Assembly (NCBI GenBank): GCA_014155875.1
Contig: JACEFZ010005530.1
Span: 85,168-149,167 of the forward strand
Source: Cepaea nemoralis
Lineage: Eukaryota; Mollusca; Gastropoda; Stylommatophora; Helicidae
Direction: 5' to 3'
DNA length: 64,000 nt
Shown: one piece after another, positions 32,607 through 45,085 of the stretch
How the letters are laid out: every line of letters begins with the position of its first letter
How positions within the stretch are numbered: the stretch's first letter is position 1
Made by a program: the position numbers and the translations under genes
Notes under the pieces: generated by a model
What the model was told of the DNA's origin: nothing
Seen by the model: only the letters and a program-made list of their open reading frames with translations
The model's database searches: none

Positions 32607-35475
32607 AACTGAGATAGGAGAACTAAGATAGGAGAACTGAGGCAAGAGAACAGAAACGGGAAAACCGAGGCAGGAGAACTGAGACAAGAGAACTGAAACG
32701 GGAAAACCGAGACAGGAGAACTGAGACAGGAGAACTGAGACACTAGAAGTGAGACAAGAGAACTGAGACAGGAGAACTGAGGGAGGAGAACTGAGGAAGG
32801 AGAACTGGGACAGGAGAAAACTGAAACAGGATATCTGAGACAGGAGAACTGAGACAGGAGAACTAAGACAGGAGAAGTGAGACAGGAGAAGTGAGGCAGG
32901 AGAAGTGAGACAGGAGCACTGAGGCAGGAGAACTGAGGGAGGAAAACTGAGGCAGGAGAACTGAGACAGGAGAACTAAGACAGGAGAACTAATACAGGAG
33001 AACTGAGACAGGAGAAGTGAGACACGAGAAGTGAGATAAGAGAACTGAAACAGAAGAAATGAGGCAGGAGAACAGAGCAGGAGAAGTGAGACAAGAGAAC
33101 TGAAACAGAAGAATTTAGGCAGGAGAACTGAGGCAGGAGAACTGAGACAGGAGAACTGAGACAGCAGAACTAAGACAGGAGAACTAAGACAGGAGAACTG
33201 AGACAGGAGAAGTGAGACAGGAGAACTGAAACGGAAAAACCGAGACAGGAGAACTGAGACAGGAGAACTGAAACAAGAAAACCGAGACAGGAAAACTGAG
33301 ACAGGAAAACTGAGACAGGAGAACTGAGACAGGAGAACTGAGACACGAGAAGTGAGACAAGAGAACTGAAACAGAAGAAATGAGGCAGGAGAACTGAGGC
33401 ATGAGAACTGAGACAGGAGAACTGAGACAGCAGAACTAAGACAGGAGAACTGAGATAGGAGAACTGAGACACGAGAAGTGAGACAGGAAAACTGAAACGA
33501 GAAAACCGAAGCTGGAGAACTAAAACAGGAGAACTGAGTCAGGAAAACTGAGACAGGAGAACTGTGACAGGAGAAGTGAGACAGGAGAACTGAGACAGGA
33601 GAACTGAGACAGGAGAACTGAGACAGGAGAACTGTGACAGGAGAACTGAGACAGGAGAACTGTGACAGGAGAAGTGAGACAGGAGAACTGAGACAAGAGA
33701 ACTGAGACTGGAGAAGTGTGACAGGAGAAGTAAGACATGAGAACGGAGACAGGAGAACTGAGACAGAAGAACTGAGACAGGAGAACTGTGACAGGAAAAG
33801 TGAGACAGGAGAACTAAGACAGAAGAACTGAGACTGGAGAAGTGAGACAAGAGAACTGAAACAGAAGAAATGAGGCAGAAGAACTGAGGCATGAGAACTG
33901 AGACAGGAGAACTGAGGCTGGAGAACTAAGACAGGAGAACTAAGACAGCAGAACTAAGACAGCAGAACTAAGACAGGAGAACTGAGGCAAGAGAACAGAA
34001 ACGGGAAAACCGAGGCAGGAGAACTGAGACAAGAGAACTGAAACGGGAAAGCCGAGACAGGAGAACTGAGACAGGAGAACTGAGACAGGAGAAATGAGTC
34101 AGGAGATGTGAGACAGGAGAACTAAGACAGGAGAACTGAGACACTAGAAGTGAGACAAGAGAACTGAGACAGGAGAACTGAGGGAGGAGAACTGAGGAAG
34201 GAGAACTGAGACAGGAGAAAACTGAAACAGGATATCTGAGACAGGAGAACCGAGACAGGAGAACTAAGACAGGAGAAGTGAGACAGGAGAAGTGAGGCAG
34301 GAGAAGTGAGACAGGAGCACTGAGGCAGGAGAACTGAGGGAGGAAAACTGAGGCAGGAGAACTGAGACAGGAGAACTAAGACAGGAGAACTAATACAGGA
34401 GAACTGAGACAGGAGAGGTGATACACGAGAAGTGAGATAAGAGAACTGAAACAGAAGAAATGAGGCAGGAGAACAGAGCAGGAGAAGTGAGACAAGAGAA
34501 CTGAAACAGAAGAATTTAGGCAGGAGAACTGAGGCAGGAGAACTGAGACAGGAGAACTGAGACAGCAGAACTAAGACAGGAGAACTAAGACAGGAGAACT
34601 GAGACAGGAGAAGTGAGACAGGAGAACTGAAACGGTAAAACCGAGACAGGAGAACTGAGACAGGAGAACTGAAACAAGAAAACCGAGACAGGAAAACTGA
34701 GACAGGAGAACTGAGACAGGAGAACTGAGACACGAGAAGTGAGACAAGAGAACTGAAACAGAAGAAATGAGGCAGGAGAACTGAGGCATGAGAACTGAGA
34801 CAGGAGAACTGAGACAGCAGAACTAAGACAGGAGAACTGAGATAGGAGAACTGAGACACGAGAAGTGAGACAGGAAAACTGAAACGAGAAAACCGAAGCT
34901 GGAGAACTAAAACAGGAGAACTGAGTCAGGAAAACTGAGACAGGAGAACTGTGACAGGAGAAGTGAGACAGGAGAACTGAGACAGGAGAACTGAGACAGG
35001 AGAACTGAGACAGGAGAACTGTGACAGGAGAACTGAGACAGGAGAACTGTGACAGGAGAAGTGAGACAGGAGAACTGAGACAAGAGAACTGAGACTGGAG
35101 AAGTGTGACAGGAGAAGTAAGACAGGAGAACGGAGACAGGAGAACTGAGACAGAAGAACTGAGACAGGGGAACTGTGACAGGAAAATTGAGACAGGAGAA
35201 CTAAGACAGAAGAACTGAGACTGGAGAAGTGAGACAAGAGAACTGAAACAGAAGAAATGAGGCAGAAGAACTGAGGCATGAGAACTGAGACAGGAGAACT
35301 GAGGCTGGAGAACTAAGACAGGAGAACTAAGACAGCAGAACTAAGACAGCAGAACTAAGACAGGAGAACTGAGATAGGAGAAGTGAGCCAGGAGAACTGA
35401 GACAGCAGAAGTGAGACAGGAGAACTGAAGCATGAGAACTGAGACAGGAGAACTGAGGCAGGAAAACTGAGACAG
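32606..35475. repeat. 14 bp minisatellite, about 205 copies, with 1.4 kb internal duplication
   Basis: The unit is gagacaggagaact. Variants (gaggc, gaaac, caaga, cagaa) are spread in a pattern that repeats: rare words such as ggagaacagagcaggagaag occur near 33065 and again 1401 bases later. Further right the offset is 1387, exactly one 14-base unit less. Since 14 is not a multiple of three, all frames pass through a 14-residue cycle ([14 protein letters not shown] on the minus strand); those ORFs are artefacts. Confidence 0.97.
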
Positions 35476-35569
35476 TATGGAGAATATTTTAGTTGGTCTG
35501 TGATGAGATCGACCTGACACGTGATTCTGATGAACAGACAAAAACAAGTCATAATGTATTCACCTTTTA

Positions 35570-35768
35570 AAAGTGGCCAAGGGATTAACTTTGCAATTTG
35601 TAATTCCGCATACCGCGTTCGAGACAGAGATGTGGGAGATTTGGAAGCGTTACAATGGTACGAGTGCAGGCCGCTCAGAAAGCAATGGCAAACTACTGAA
35701 CGTAAACTTGCCCAGAAATCACAAACATCCAAACAATGCTAGAGCTGACTGCAACATCCTGCCAATAT
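35570..35768 (+). repeat. SINE C copy
   Basis: Contains aatttgtaattccgcatacc, gcgttcgagacagagatg, aagcaatggcaaactactga and gagctgactgcaacatcctg. It faces the 32446-32606 copy across the minisatellite. Confidence 0.75.
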
Positions 35769-35802
35769 AGTACCCAGCAATGATGGCAAAAGGGGGGAGG
35801 GG

Positions 35803-35975
35803 AGGGGGTCTTTGAGCCTGAGGAATTAAGGCCACCTGTCTAGTGCAGTCGCCGCAAACTGTGCAGGTTAGAGTTTTCTTTTTGCCCCGACAGAAAAAAA
35901 TCCCACACCCTACCGAGGATTCAAACCCGGGTCTCCCGAAGAGGAATTCGGCGTTCTATCCATTCGGCCAGCCGC
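35803..35975 (-). repeat. SINE E copy
   Basis: The head on minus is gcggctggccgaatggatag (A box) then cccgggtttgaatcctcgg (B box); the body is ttctgtcggggcaaaaagaa. Full-length. Confidence 0.75.
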
Positions 35976-36112
35976 ACATCGGATATACAACTAACTATAC
36001 AAATAGGAGTTCCGCTAACGTAGTAAATAGTAGCCTCACCTGCGGTTCAGTGATCCTAGGTGTGAATGACCTCCACCTGTCAAAGAGTATTTTCCTGACC
36101 TCATACTTAGCA

Positions 36113-36331
36113 TGCCGGCCACGTGACGAAGAAGTTACTGACGCTGTTCGAAACACAGCTGAGCGTGATGTGGAAGCAGGCCGCGATGCGTTGTTTTTTT
36201 ACGAATTGGTATGGGTGCCGGTCGTTCAGAAAGCAATGGCAAACTACTGAACGTAACCTTGCCAAGTGATCACAACAGCAAAGAATGCTGGTGTTAACTG
36301 CAACGTCCTGTAAATGATATGCAACTAAATT
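36113..36331 (+). repeat. SINE C copy
   Basis: Includes gacgctgttcgaaacacagc, gaattggtatgggtgccggt, aagcaatggcaaactactga and aactgcaacgtcctgtaaat. Confidence 0.8.
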
Positions 36332-36389
36332 TAACAGACTTAAATTCTGTGGCCTATGGGGCAGTGAACGCATTCCACAATTTCCCCGT

Positions 36390-36595
36390 CATATTGAGTC
36401 GAGGGCTCGAAATAAGCTGCGGGCGATTTGGAAGTTGACCGTTTTGCTTTTGTTTCGATGAAATGAGGCGTCAGTTTCAGAAAGCAAGTGAAAAATTACT
36501 GGACGTAAAAATTGTATAGTAAATCATAAACAGCCATACAATGCTGGGGTTGATTGCGACACTCTGTAAAGGACATGCAATTAATTTAAAAAATA
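36390..36595 (+). repeat. SINE C copy, diverged
   Basis: Includes gagggctcgaaataagctgc, gcgggcgatttggaagttg, tcagaaagcaagtgaaaaat and gattgcgacactctgtaaag. Confidence 0.65.
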
Positions 36596-36612
36596 TAATA
36601 TTTACAAAAAAC

Positions 36613-37382
36613 TTAGATTAACCGTCCTTGTTCAACCGACAGTTTCTGTTATTCGTCATCGCCCTTTAAAAAAGAAAACAATTGGGGTAGAGATACAACA
36701 TAAAGAACGCTATTTTCAATGTGGCCACTTCCTGGGCTGAACTTACAGATTAATCTAAAGAATGGGTGTAATAAACTCTTGCCTGAATCAATTGAGGAAA
36801 CTGAAGGAACTGAGAATGTTAGTGTTGACGACATTGTGCAACTGTGCAACAATGTAGGACTAAACAGTGAAAACATTACGCCAGAAGAAGTAGCTGATTG
36901 GTTTGAATGTGACAAAATGGATGGAGGCTTTGAAATTTAGAACGATGATGACATTGTTTCTAGCGTTACTATCATTGAAGAAGAAGAAATTGATGACGAT
37001 GAAGGACCAGTTCTAAACCTAAAACCTATAACTAGCCACTCAGAAGTAGAAACAATGTTATCAAAGTGCATCGACTGGCGTGAAATACAAGAGGATAAAA
37101 ATGCAACACAGATCCTACTTCTGCGTACGATACGGAACAACGCCGCGCAGAAAGCTCGAGCCTCAAAGACACGAAGGAGATGACAGGTTGTTTTAAAATA
37201 ACTTAGGTTCATAGTATTACAATACATTTCTGTACGTTATTACTCTTATATTGAAGTTTATATTGATAATTTTGTAAAAGTAAATACAATATTTATTTAA
37301 TATTTACTTTTAAAGGATTTTATTTCCATGTTCATCCCAAGCCCGAAGTGAAATCACGTTACTGTACATTTGTATAAAGATA
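36613..37382 (+). mobile_element. Tigger/pogo relic, internally deleted, copy 1
   Basis: Starts with an inverted-repeat-like gattaaccgtccttgttcaa and gttattcgtcatcg. It then carries only the C-terminal end of a pogo/Tigger-type transposase: DDIVQLCNNVGLNSENITPE, then EVADWFECDKMDGGFEI, a stop, and NDDDIVSSVTIIEEEE. The catalytic DDE core is absent. The 3' end fades at about 37382 (cacgttactgtacatttgta). A second copy with the same junction is at 50212-52031. Confidence 0.8.
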
Positions 37383-37384
37383 GT

Positions 37385-37790
37385 TCCTAGAAAGGGAGAC
37401 TTGGTGTCGAGACCGCGGTCGAAGGTAGACCGGCTCTGACCCTTTGTGGTTATGGTATCATTTACACTGTCGCCAATTGTTGATAGTTTAATAATTGTAG
37501 ATTATCTTGATTTTATAATCTGACGAGTGTATGACTGATAGCACGACTCATATGTATTTTACTGTGGACAATATACCGTTTAAAACAACATCTGTGTTCG
37601 GTTGTAATAAGTATCTGTAAAGTAGTGTTACTCGTGATCACAAGATGGAGGAAGTCAGAGTCTAACATATAGCATCCTAACCAGTCACTCAAAGTGTTGT
37701 TCACGACTAAGTACGAACTGTGTATCAACAATAGTCAGCAATCCAGTACCACGAGTAGTCAGTTATCTATCTGAGCCTATCTATCTACCT
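37385..37790. other. No recognisable feature
   Basis: Unassigned non-coding sequence. Confidence 0.4.
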
Positions 37791-37819
37791 GTGGTCACCA
37801 CAAGCAATCATCTGAACTT

Positions 37820-38345
37820 AGACAATAGTCAAATCTCGACCCATGGCAGAGGAGGTTGAGTTGAGTTGAGCTGAGCCAAGAACCGTCATCACTGCACTCA
37901 GGACATTCCCATACGTGCTCCGTCCCCTCGTTCAACAGGCAGTGAAGAGTCATACTACTAATCGTTCCCACCGTTATGTGATATAACGTTCTCCTGGTCT
38001 TCCCTTTCAGTTTTGAAATTCTTCCAGAACCCCTGCCAATCCCTCGCAGTCTCATCCATTCCACATACGTGTTCTCAATCTGTCCTTCACCTTCTCCAAC
38101 TGGTCTCACGGTCGCAAAAGCACATCAACCTTGTCCATAGGTAATTTACCAACAAGAGGTGCATTCATTGCCAGCCTATCAGCATGTTCATTCCCCTGAA
38201 CTCCAACATGGCCAGGACAAAATATCCATAGAATTTTCCCTATCTGTAACATCTGAAGTGAGGTGACCCATTCCACACGAAATATTCCTTTATCCACCTT
38301 ACTAAGCATGCTCTTTATGTCCGTGATGAAGACAATGTGTGTTGC
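37820..38345 (-). mobile_element. I/Nimb-like LINE 3' end with RNase H
   Basis: The minus strand reads FRWFEETTATHIVFITDIKS, MLSKVDKGIFRVEW and then WIFCPGHVGVQGNEHADRLA, the second half of a LINE RNase H domain. A C-terminal tail WECPECSDDGSW follows, with an actca-repeat end (tcagctcaactcaactc). It is 5'-truncated at 38345 and has a frame change near 38108. Confidence 0.8.
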
Positions 38346-38896
38346 AGTGGTCTCCTCAAACCAACGGAATGCCGCAGAGGAGGTATGGAAGAGGATATAA
38401 GGAGAAGAAGAAGGAGAAGGAAACGTTGCATAATGTTGAGGAGAAGCAGAAAGAGACGATGGAAGGATGTCACGGTGAAAGAGGAGAAGGAGAATGAGGA
38501 TAGAAAGAGAACCAAACAAGCAGAAGAAGAAGAATAAAACAAGCATGCAATGACAGCAGGCATTATTTATAGGAAACGAGAAAGAAATCGCCCTAGAAGG
38601 TAATGGACTAATGACATCAAAGAGGGTCCGCGAACGTCGCTGGCACAGGACTACTGGAGGAGAAGGAGAATGAGGATAGAAAGAGAACCAAACAAGCAGA
38701 AGAAGAAGAATAAAACAAGCATGCAATGACAGCAGGCATTATTTATAGGAAACGAGAAAGAAATCGCCCTAGAAGGTAATGGACTAATGACATCAAAGAG
38801 GGTCCGCGAACGTCGCTGGCACAGGACTACTGGTTGAGGACCAGCATGTTTGCCGATAGACTGCAACAACCACCCACTTCTGAACATTCTATAAAA
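38346..38896 (+). mobile_element. LINE tail relic with 176 bp tandem duplication
   Basis: Ends with GPRTSLAQDYWLRTSMFADR and an atgatgatga tail, a LINE C-terminus and 3' repeat. The block 38481-38656 is repeated at 38657-38832 with almost no change, including the words gaggagaaggagaatgagga and gggtccgcgaacgtcgctgg. The duplication lies within 50 bp of PCSK2 exon C. Confidence 0.6.
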
Positions 38897-38944
38897 CATG
38901 ATGATGATGAGCGTGAGAAGTCAAGTTAGAGAGACTGTACTTAC

Positions 38945-39120
38945 GTTGTTAACCCCATTCACGATAGCACGCATGGTGAGGTTTCGGGGTCCATCCACTG
39001 TCTTGCCGTCATCTGTTGGGCCCCAAGAGGCGCTGTAAATGTCAATTACATTGGGCATATGCCCCATGGCGTTGGCCTCTATTAGATCTGTCATGAAGGG
39101 CTGATCCAGCATACGAAGAC
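38945..39120 (-). CDS. PCSK2: PCSK2 exon C, substrate-binding part of catalytic domain
   Basis: This 176 bp exon gives two bases that complete the Gly of VAG, then 58 codons. It reads LRMLDQPFMTDLIEANAMGH and later IYSASWGPTDDGKTVDGP, the strongly conserved convertase block after the active-site His. LDQPFMTDLIEA is PC2-like; other convertases have LDGEVTD at this place. The acceptor is tttctcag and the donor AAC|GTAAGT. It stops in GVNN, just before the conserved GRNGLG that should start the next exon. That exon, with the PC2-specific Asp in the oxyanion site, and the exon with the catalytic Ser were not seen in the remaining 38.9 kb. Confidence 0.9.
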
Positions 39121-39286
39121 CTGAGAAAGATGACAATTAATGATGAGAATATTGAACATGAAAGGCTACCATTGTCCTTTACTTATTCAGTACCATCCAA
39201 CGTAGTTACAAAAACTCAATGACTATTAACAAAGAGAATGACTGAAAAACCTTTCGCCAGAGAATCAAGAATCCAAATACGAGGGC

Positions 39287-39575
39287 TATACCAAAATAAA
39301 CCTCCCATTGGCTGGTAAAAATAAACCGGTTGCCATTGCGACACCATTCATTGCTTGCATCATTCAGTAGTCCTTTAGCTCACTACACATCAACCTACAT
39401 CACATTTGTTCAGTGGTTCACGAATCGCGAACGAATAAATACGGGCACTGTTAAGCATTTCCCGCCAGCTGTAAAATTCGTGGTGTGATTAGTTTTCTTC
39501 AAGCAGGTCAAAATGCGACCGTGATTCAACGTCAGTTGTGTCCTGTGAACGGTGATAACGTATGTAATCATGTAA
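39287..39575 (+). mobile_element. Mariner 5' fragment, second family
   Basis: Starts near cgagggctataccaaaataa and has a frame CKIRGVISFLQAGQNATVIQ then RQLCPVNGDN, the first helix-turn-helix of a mariner transposase. No catalytic domain follows. Confidence 0.6.
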
Positions 39576-39873
39576 CTACAACTCATTCATTCATTCAGTA
39601 GCATGTCCTTTGCAGAACCTCGCTCCCATAACAACCTTCCGGAAAACCTCTCATTCATAAGCAAGATGTCCCGCGTCCAATACACCCATCTGGAGATCAT
39701 GGGTGTATTCACTCACAACTAGAGCAGTGAAAAAATAAAGGGGGGGGGGGGGTGTGTGTGGAACAGGAGTTCATATAATTGACCCTGAAAAATCTAGCAC
39801 AACTCTCTGTTGATCAGCTAGGGTACATAAATAAATAAATACCCTCTTTGCACACCTTGAGGTGTGTTGGGTG

Positions 39874-40089
39874 TATAGTGCTAGTTCCATATTTTATGAA
39901 CCAATCGGCACTCGATGAGGGGCGTGGGTATATCACGCAGACCGCCTTTACTTCCAAGGATATTTTCTGGTACCCAATCTATGGTAGGTGAACCTGGAGA
40001 CCCAGGTAAAATAAAAGGACATCATCAACTCGATGGAGATTCGAACACAGATCACCTACATCGCAGGCAAGCGTGCTAGCCTCCGAGGT
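39874..40089 (-). repeat. SINE G copy
   Basis: Plus-strand text atgaaccaatcggcactcga, ttttctggtacccaatcta, ggagattcgaacacagatc and gcgtgctagcctccgaggt. The tRNA head is at the right end. Confidence 0.75.
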
Positions 40090-40395
40090 AAAGTGCATGC
40101 CAACTAGAGTATTGCACTTAAATTACTATTTTGAAGTACACACTGCAGAAGTCATAAATAACACGACAAGTCACCTCAACCAGCTTGTACTTTTCTCTGA
40201 TTTCGTGTCAGTTCTGCAAGCTCTCAACAATTACAAACTGGCATAGCATAAAAGAACCATACATTAAGCCAACATCAATAATACGAGGGGCATTCAGAAA
40301 GTAATGTACCACGTTATTCTGCTCAGGATCTGTTTATTCAAAAAGCATGGAATATATACACAATATGTATAGGTATGTCATGTAAACATCGGTAG

Positions 40396-42261
40396 CCACT
40401 TTTGCCTTTGATGTTTATGAGGGGTTTCAGAGTAGACAGGAAACGATGGCGGCAGCGCTTGATCTCGAGGATGAGTACAATAGAGTTAGATATGATATTT
40501 TGATGACCGCACTGATGGAGAAGGGTGTCAATCCCTGGTTGGTGAACTGGATAGCGGCCGTCCTGCATTCTCGTCGGATTGCTCTCCGCCTGGTGCATGG
40601 ACCTCAGAGCCACATATTTTAACCCCGGGACTGCCACAGGGTTCCGCAATCTCACCGGTGCTCTTTAACGTGTATAAGAGCAAAATTGCAAACCTAGAAG
40701 CACCAGGGGTTGGAAGGATACTAACATTTGCAGATGATATTCTTGCATATAGGCAGGGGAGAGATAGGGAGCGATAGCCCAGGAGCTACAGGCGACAGTA
40801 GACAAAGTGATTGACTAGTGCACTGCAATGGGTGCTGTCATCCACCCGGAAAAGGCGGCTGTTTTGTGGTGCTCTCTGGACAACAGGATTGTAAGAGCTG
40901 ATGTTCCAAGCCTCACGATAGATGGTGGAATCGTCAACAGAGAGAACACACTGAAGTATCTGGGAATCACATTTGACAGGAACCTGTCCTTCAAGGGTCA
41001 TGTGGAGACGGTTGTGACAAGATCTCAAAAGGGACTCAACGCACTTAAAACTATGGCTGCAAAGGACATAGAGCAGAGAATGCTTTTCAGACAATACCAG
41101 CACTTAAATCCTCTCAGTGATTGATTATGGACTAGGACTGCTCACTGTCTCAAAGAGTCAGCTGGTGAGATTGGAGCGCATACAGAACGAGCTATGCGGG
41201 TCATTCTGGGATGCACCAGAGACACCCCAGTGGTGAGTATACGGTACATTCTTGGTTTGCCGACTGTTGCTGGTAGGCTCAAGATGATGCAGGTGAAGGC
41301 ATACCTCAGAGTAGCTGCTGACACAGATCACCCGTTGCAAGAGCCATTAAGGGTCAGCGACTGATAAGAGGGAAATCATGGATGGCTCAGGCAGAGGATA
41401 CGATCAGACAGGTGTGCTATCTTGGAGAACATTAGGCGAGGAGAGGAGTGGGTCAGAGTGCCAGCGGAGCAGTTAGACTTGTGCAGTGTTATAATCACAT
41501 TGAGCCGGGAGTGCAGGGAGTGGCCAACAGGGGCCACGGAAGTTGAAATCCAGCAACTAATTCAGGATAATGCTCTCCCGGGTAATGTGATTATCTACAC
41601 AAATGGTTCGGTGTTGAGAGGTAGTAGAAGTGCCTGGGGGTTCTTGGCAAAGGCTAATGGTCGATGTTTGGTGCAGGAGAGCCTGGCATATGATACCACA
41701 ACATCTAGCTTAAGAATGGAGGTGGAGGCAGTCAGTGCAGCTTTCCGCGGGATGGAGAATATGATACACACACACATCGTGATTGTAACTGATTCAGATA
41801 GCATGCTGAATAGGGTGAGGACAGGCAGGCTTCGTACAGAGTGGCTTGCTTCGCCTCGGAAGTTCACAGGTGACAAGGATCCTATGGATCTTTTCTCCGG
41901 GGCATGCTGGTGTGCTGGGGAATGAAAAGCCGGACAGATTGGCTGGCTCTGCAAAACTTGGTGGAGTATTGATGCATGATAGGGCAGACATGGTTGTGGC
42001 CTTGTGGGAGCACGTGTACACCTCGGAGGAGCAAATGGATTACCATGGTCTGGCAAGAATGCGACAGCGAGGAGTGACGAGGGGATCTGGCCGATGCTCG
42101 ACACTTAGAGGAAAGGCGAAACGCACATATAATCAGATTGCTACTGGTACTATTGGTGTTGGAACTCTTCGCTGGCTGCTGGGGATGGGGACGGAGCGCT
42201 TATGGGAATGCCCCGAATGATGTGATGTCGGTTCCTAAATCAATCAATCAATTAATCAATC
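40396..42261 (+). mobile_element. I/Nimb-like LINE, 5'-truncated, nested in mariner
   Basis: Begins inside reverse transcriptase (AALDLEDEYNRVRYDILM, LPQGSAISPVLFNVYKSK, LTFADDILAYRQG with the catalytic FADD). It continues with the thumb (LKYLGITFDRNLSFKGHVE) and has an RNase H domain (NVIIYTNGSVLRGSRSAWGF, LRMEVEAVSAAF, VTDSDSML, FSPGHAGVLGNEKPDRLAG) before a C-terminal WECPE. RT plus RNase H marks the I group. The 3' end is an aatc repeat. The 11 bp target duplication aacatcggtag is at 40385-40395 and 42262-42272. Frame changes and stops occur near 40760, 41125 and 41890. Confidence 0.88.
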
Positions 42262-42639
42262 AACATCGGTAGAATTCAACATAATCCCCATCAGCTTGTA
42301 CGGCTGTATGACAGCGCGAAACTTGTTCATGTATTCCTTGCCCATGCCATATTTTCTTGATCATGTAGCCATTTCTTCGCTGCATGAATCACTCCTTCAT
42401 CATCTTCAAACCTTGTCCCACGGAGTGCATCTTTAAGTGGACAAAATAGATGAAAATCAGAGGGTGGTAAATTGGGACAATAGGGTGGATGGATAGTACA
42501 GTCCAACCCAATGTGGTGATTGCAGACTTTTTATGAGGGGGCAATTTGTCGTGAAGGAGAAGCAGGTCTGCTGGATTATTGTGCTGCTTAACTCTGCGAC
42601 AACATTGATTGAATTTATTCAATGTCTTAATGTAAGTTT

Positions 42640-44560
42640 AAGAGCAAGAAATGGCAAGACACGGCGTGGGAATAGTCATTGAACCACGTCTAGCAAGAGG
42701 AATACTAGAAATAAAATATATATCAGAAAGAATAATAACACTGAGAATTCAAGGACAAACAATTACAACAAATGTACAAATATGCGCACCATGTAATACA
42801 AACACAAATGAGCAAGAATGCGAAGACATCCATGACGTGCTGAATAAAATAGATGAGCGGGACAACATCATAGTTATGGGAGACTTCAGTGCAAGACTAG
42901 GACACACAGAGCGCGCAAAGAAAAACATCTAGGAGCATTTGGAGACCAACATAATGAAAGAAATGATAACGGAAGTAGACTGATAGAGCTATGCAGCCAA
43001 CAAGACCTCTATATAACAAACACATTCTATGAACACTAAAGACTCACAAATATACACTTGGTATAAATGGAATGATCTAGATACTAAAAGCCAAATTGAT
43101 TTTATAGTAACAAGAAATAATAGAAAGAGAAATATATTAGACGCTAAGGGCAGTGTCTAACTTAAGTATAAACATAGACCACAAAGCAGTCGTTGTCACA
43201 ATAAGAGCCATCAGAAGTAGAAAGCAAAGACCAGGAAAATACATGCCATGTGAATAATTAAACTTAAAAAAACACACACATCAAAGACGAGGCATTGAGG
43301 GAAAATTATGAGAAAGTACTAACTGAAATCTTTGTAAAATTACCCATAGAAAGAAAAACAGTGGAAGAAGAATGGGAGATGTTCAAATCAAGCATTTTAA
43401 TTACGGCAAAAATAACACGTTGAACCACGAAAAAACGCAAAACACGGATAAAGAAAATAACAAGATGGTGGAACGCAGAGGTAAAGAAAGCTGTAAAAGA
43501 CAAAAAGGAAACAAATATAAAAAGTGGTTGAAGAGCAAACAGGAATGTGATTACATAGAATACAGAATAGCGAGAAGACATGTGAATAGAGTAGTAAAGA
43601 GAGAAGAACAAAAAGACTGGGAGGAGTATGGAGAAACCCTAAATAAAAACTACAAGGAGACAGCTAGAAACATCTACAAAAAGATAAGTGCAATGAGAAA
43701 CAGAGGAGAACTCTCTGACCCAACTGAAATAATTAAGAGCTTAAATGGAGTACCAATAAGTGAACAAAAACAAATCCTAATAAGACGGAAACAGTACTTC
43801 GAACAACTTCTCAACATCCCATCAGATGTCACAGGAATTCAAGAAACCGACACAGAGGCCACCAAAGAACTAGAACCAGACATACTGAAAGAAGAAATTA
43901 TAGAAGCCGTCAGATTAGCCCCATTGGAAAAAATTACCGGGACAAGACGAAATACCAAATGAACTAATTAAAGCAGCAAGAGAAGTAGTAACAGCATGGC
44001 TGCATAGAATATTCAATCATGTTTGGGTAGAGCAACAGACACCACGAGACTGGGGAAACGCTATAATTATCCCAATTTGGAAAAACAACAACAACGAAGG
44101 CAGCAAAAGAGACTGCACACAATATAGAGGCAATTCCCTTTTGAGTTATGTTATCAATGTCAAACCTGGACAATGACAGAAAAAGAGGAAAGAAAAAAAA
44201 AACGCAACAGAAATGAGATTCCTGAGAAGAATACTCAATGTATCAAGAAAAGATAGATCAGAAATGAAGAAATCAGGACTAAAGTGGGTTATAGCTGCCC
44301 AAGATTTTATTGGAAGGCAGCAAGTCAAATGGTTTGGTCATGCAAATTGATTACCAACTAACAGTATACCACAACAAGCAATGATGTACAGACCGAATGG
44401 AAGCAGAGAAAGAGACCGACCACGTAAACCATGGACGCAGGGAATAACAGTCCATGGGAATATCGATACATGAAGCCCTCGAGCGGGCACGCTACCGCTG
44501 TTTATACTTCACCTCGACACCGCAAGGTACAAGAGGAACATGATGAGATGAGATAAGATG
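42640..44560 (+). mobile_element. RTE-like LINE, family 2, internally deleted, nested in mariner
   Basis: Contains the endonuclease middle (ILEIKYISERIITLRIQG, IIVMGDFSARLG), the pre-RT region (NEVKK-like, then YEETLNKNYKETARNIYKK-type helices near 43620) and GQDEIPNELIKAAREVV at the start of RT. It then jumps from QYRGNSLLSYVI to MRFLRRILNVSRKDRSEM, so most of RT is missing. The 3' tail is atgagatgagataagatg. The 11 bp target duplication aatgtaagttt is at 42629-42639 and 44561-44571. Multiple frame breaks. Confidence 0.85.
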
Positions 44561-44857
44561 AATGTAAGTTTGCTAAGTGATTGTCTCTCTCTTGGAATAA
44601 CATCCACAATAATCACACCTTCAATGTCTCAAAAGACAGTGATCATGACCTTTCCATCTGAATGAGTTGTCTTTAATTTCTTTCTTTGCAGTGATTGTGG
44701 ATGATGCAACTCCATTGTCTGTTTTTGTCTGAGGTTTAAAATTATGTGCCCAGGTTTCGTCACCTGTAACGATCTTAGCCAAAACAGTTCTAACCATCAG
44801 CATTGAAACGATCCGACAATTAAGAAGAAATTGATTTCCGTTGCAATCGGTGGTCAT

Positions 44858-45085
44858 TTGTGAGACCCCACATTGTACCAACGGTTTCGGGTGTGGGAGC
44901 ACAATTGGGAGGGTACAGACTATATCCTGGTGCGAGGAAACGCAATCTAAAGACAACATGTCATGGCAGAGCAGACCAGGCCTTAAGCCTTGGTTGGCAG
45001 CTGGTCTAGGATTGAAGCTCCGACAGGCGGACAGTTAGGTCATTGCTCTGCTGATCCGACAGCTACTGCTGCTTGTCTTGTTCCA
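44858..45085 (-). repeat. SINE H copy 2, nested in mariner
   Basis: The reverse complement matches 570-805: tgtcggatcagcagagcaat, gtccgcctgtcggagcttca, ggtctgctctgccatgacat and ctcgcaccaggatatagtc. It separates two parts of the mariner transposase. No clear target duplication was identified by eye. Confidence 0.6.

Noticed and set aside
32549..35547. Ser/Leu/Val-rich ORFs up to 245 codons
   Set aside because: Translation of the 14 bp minisatellite; the 14-residue cycle appears in all frames.
36719..36940. Host gene encoding VDDIVQLCNNVGLNSENITP
   Set aside because: The same tail recurs at 50481-50912 with inverted-repeat ends around it; it is a pogo/Tigger transposase remnant.
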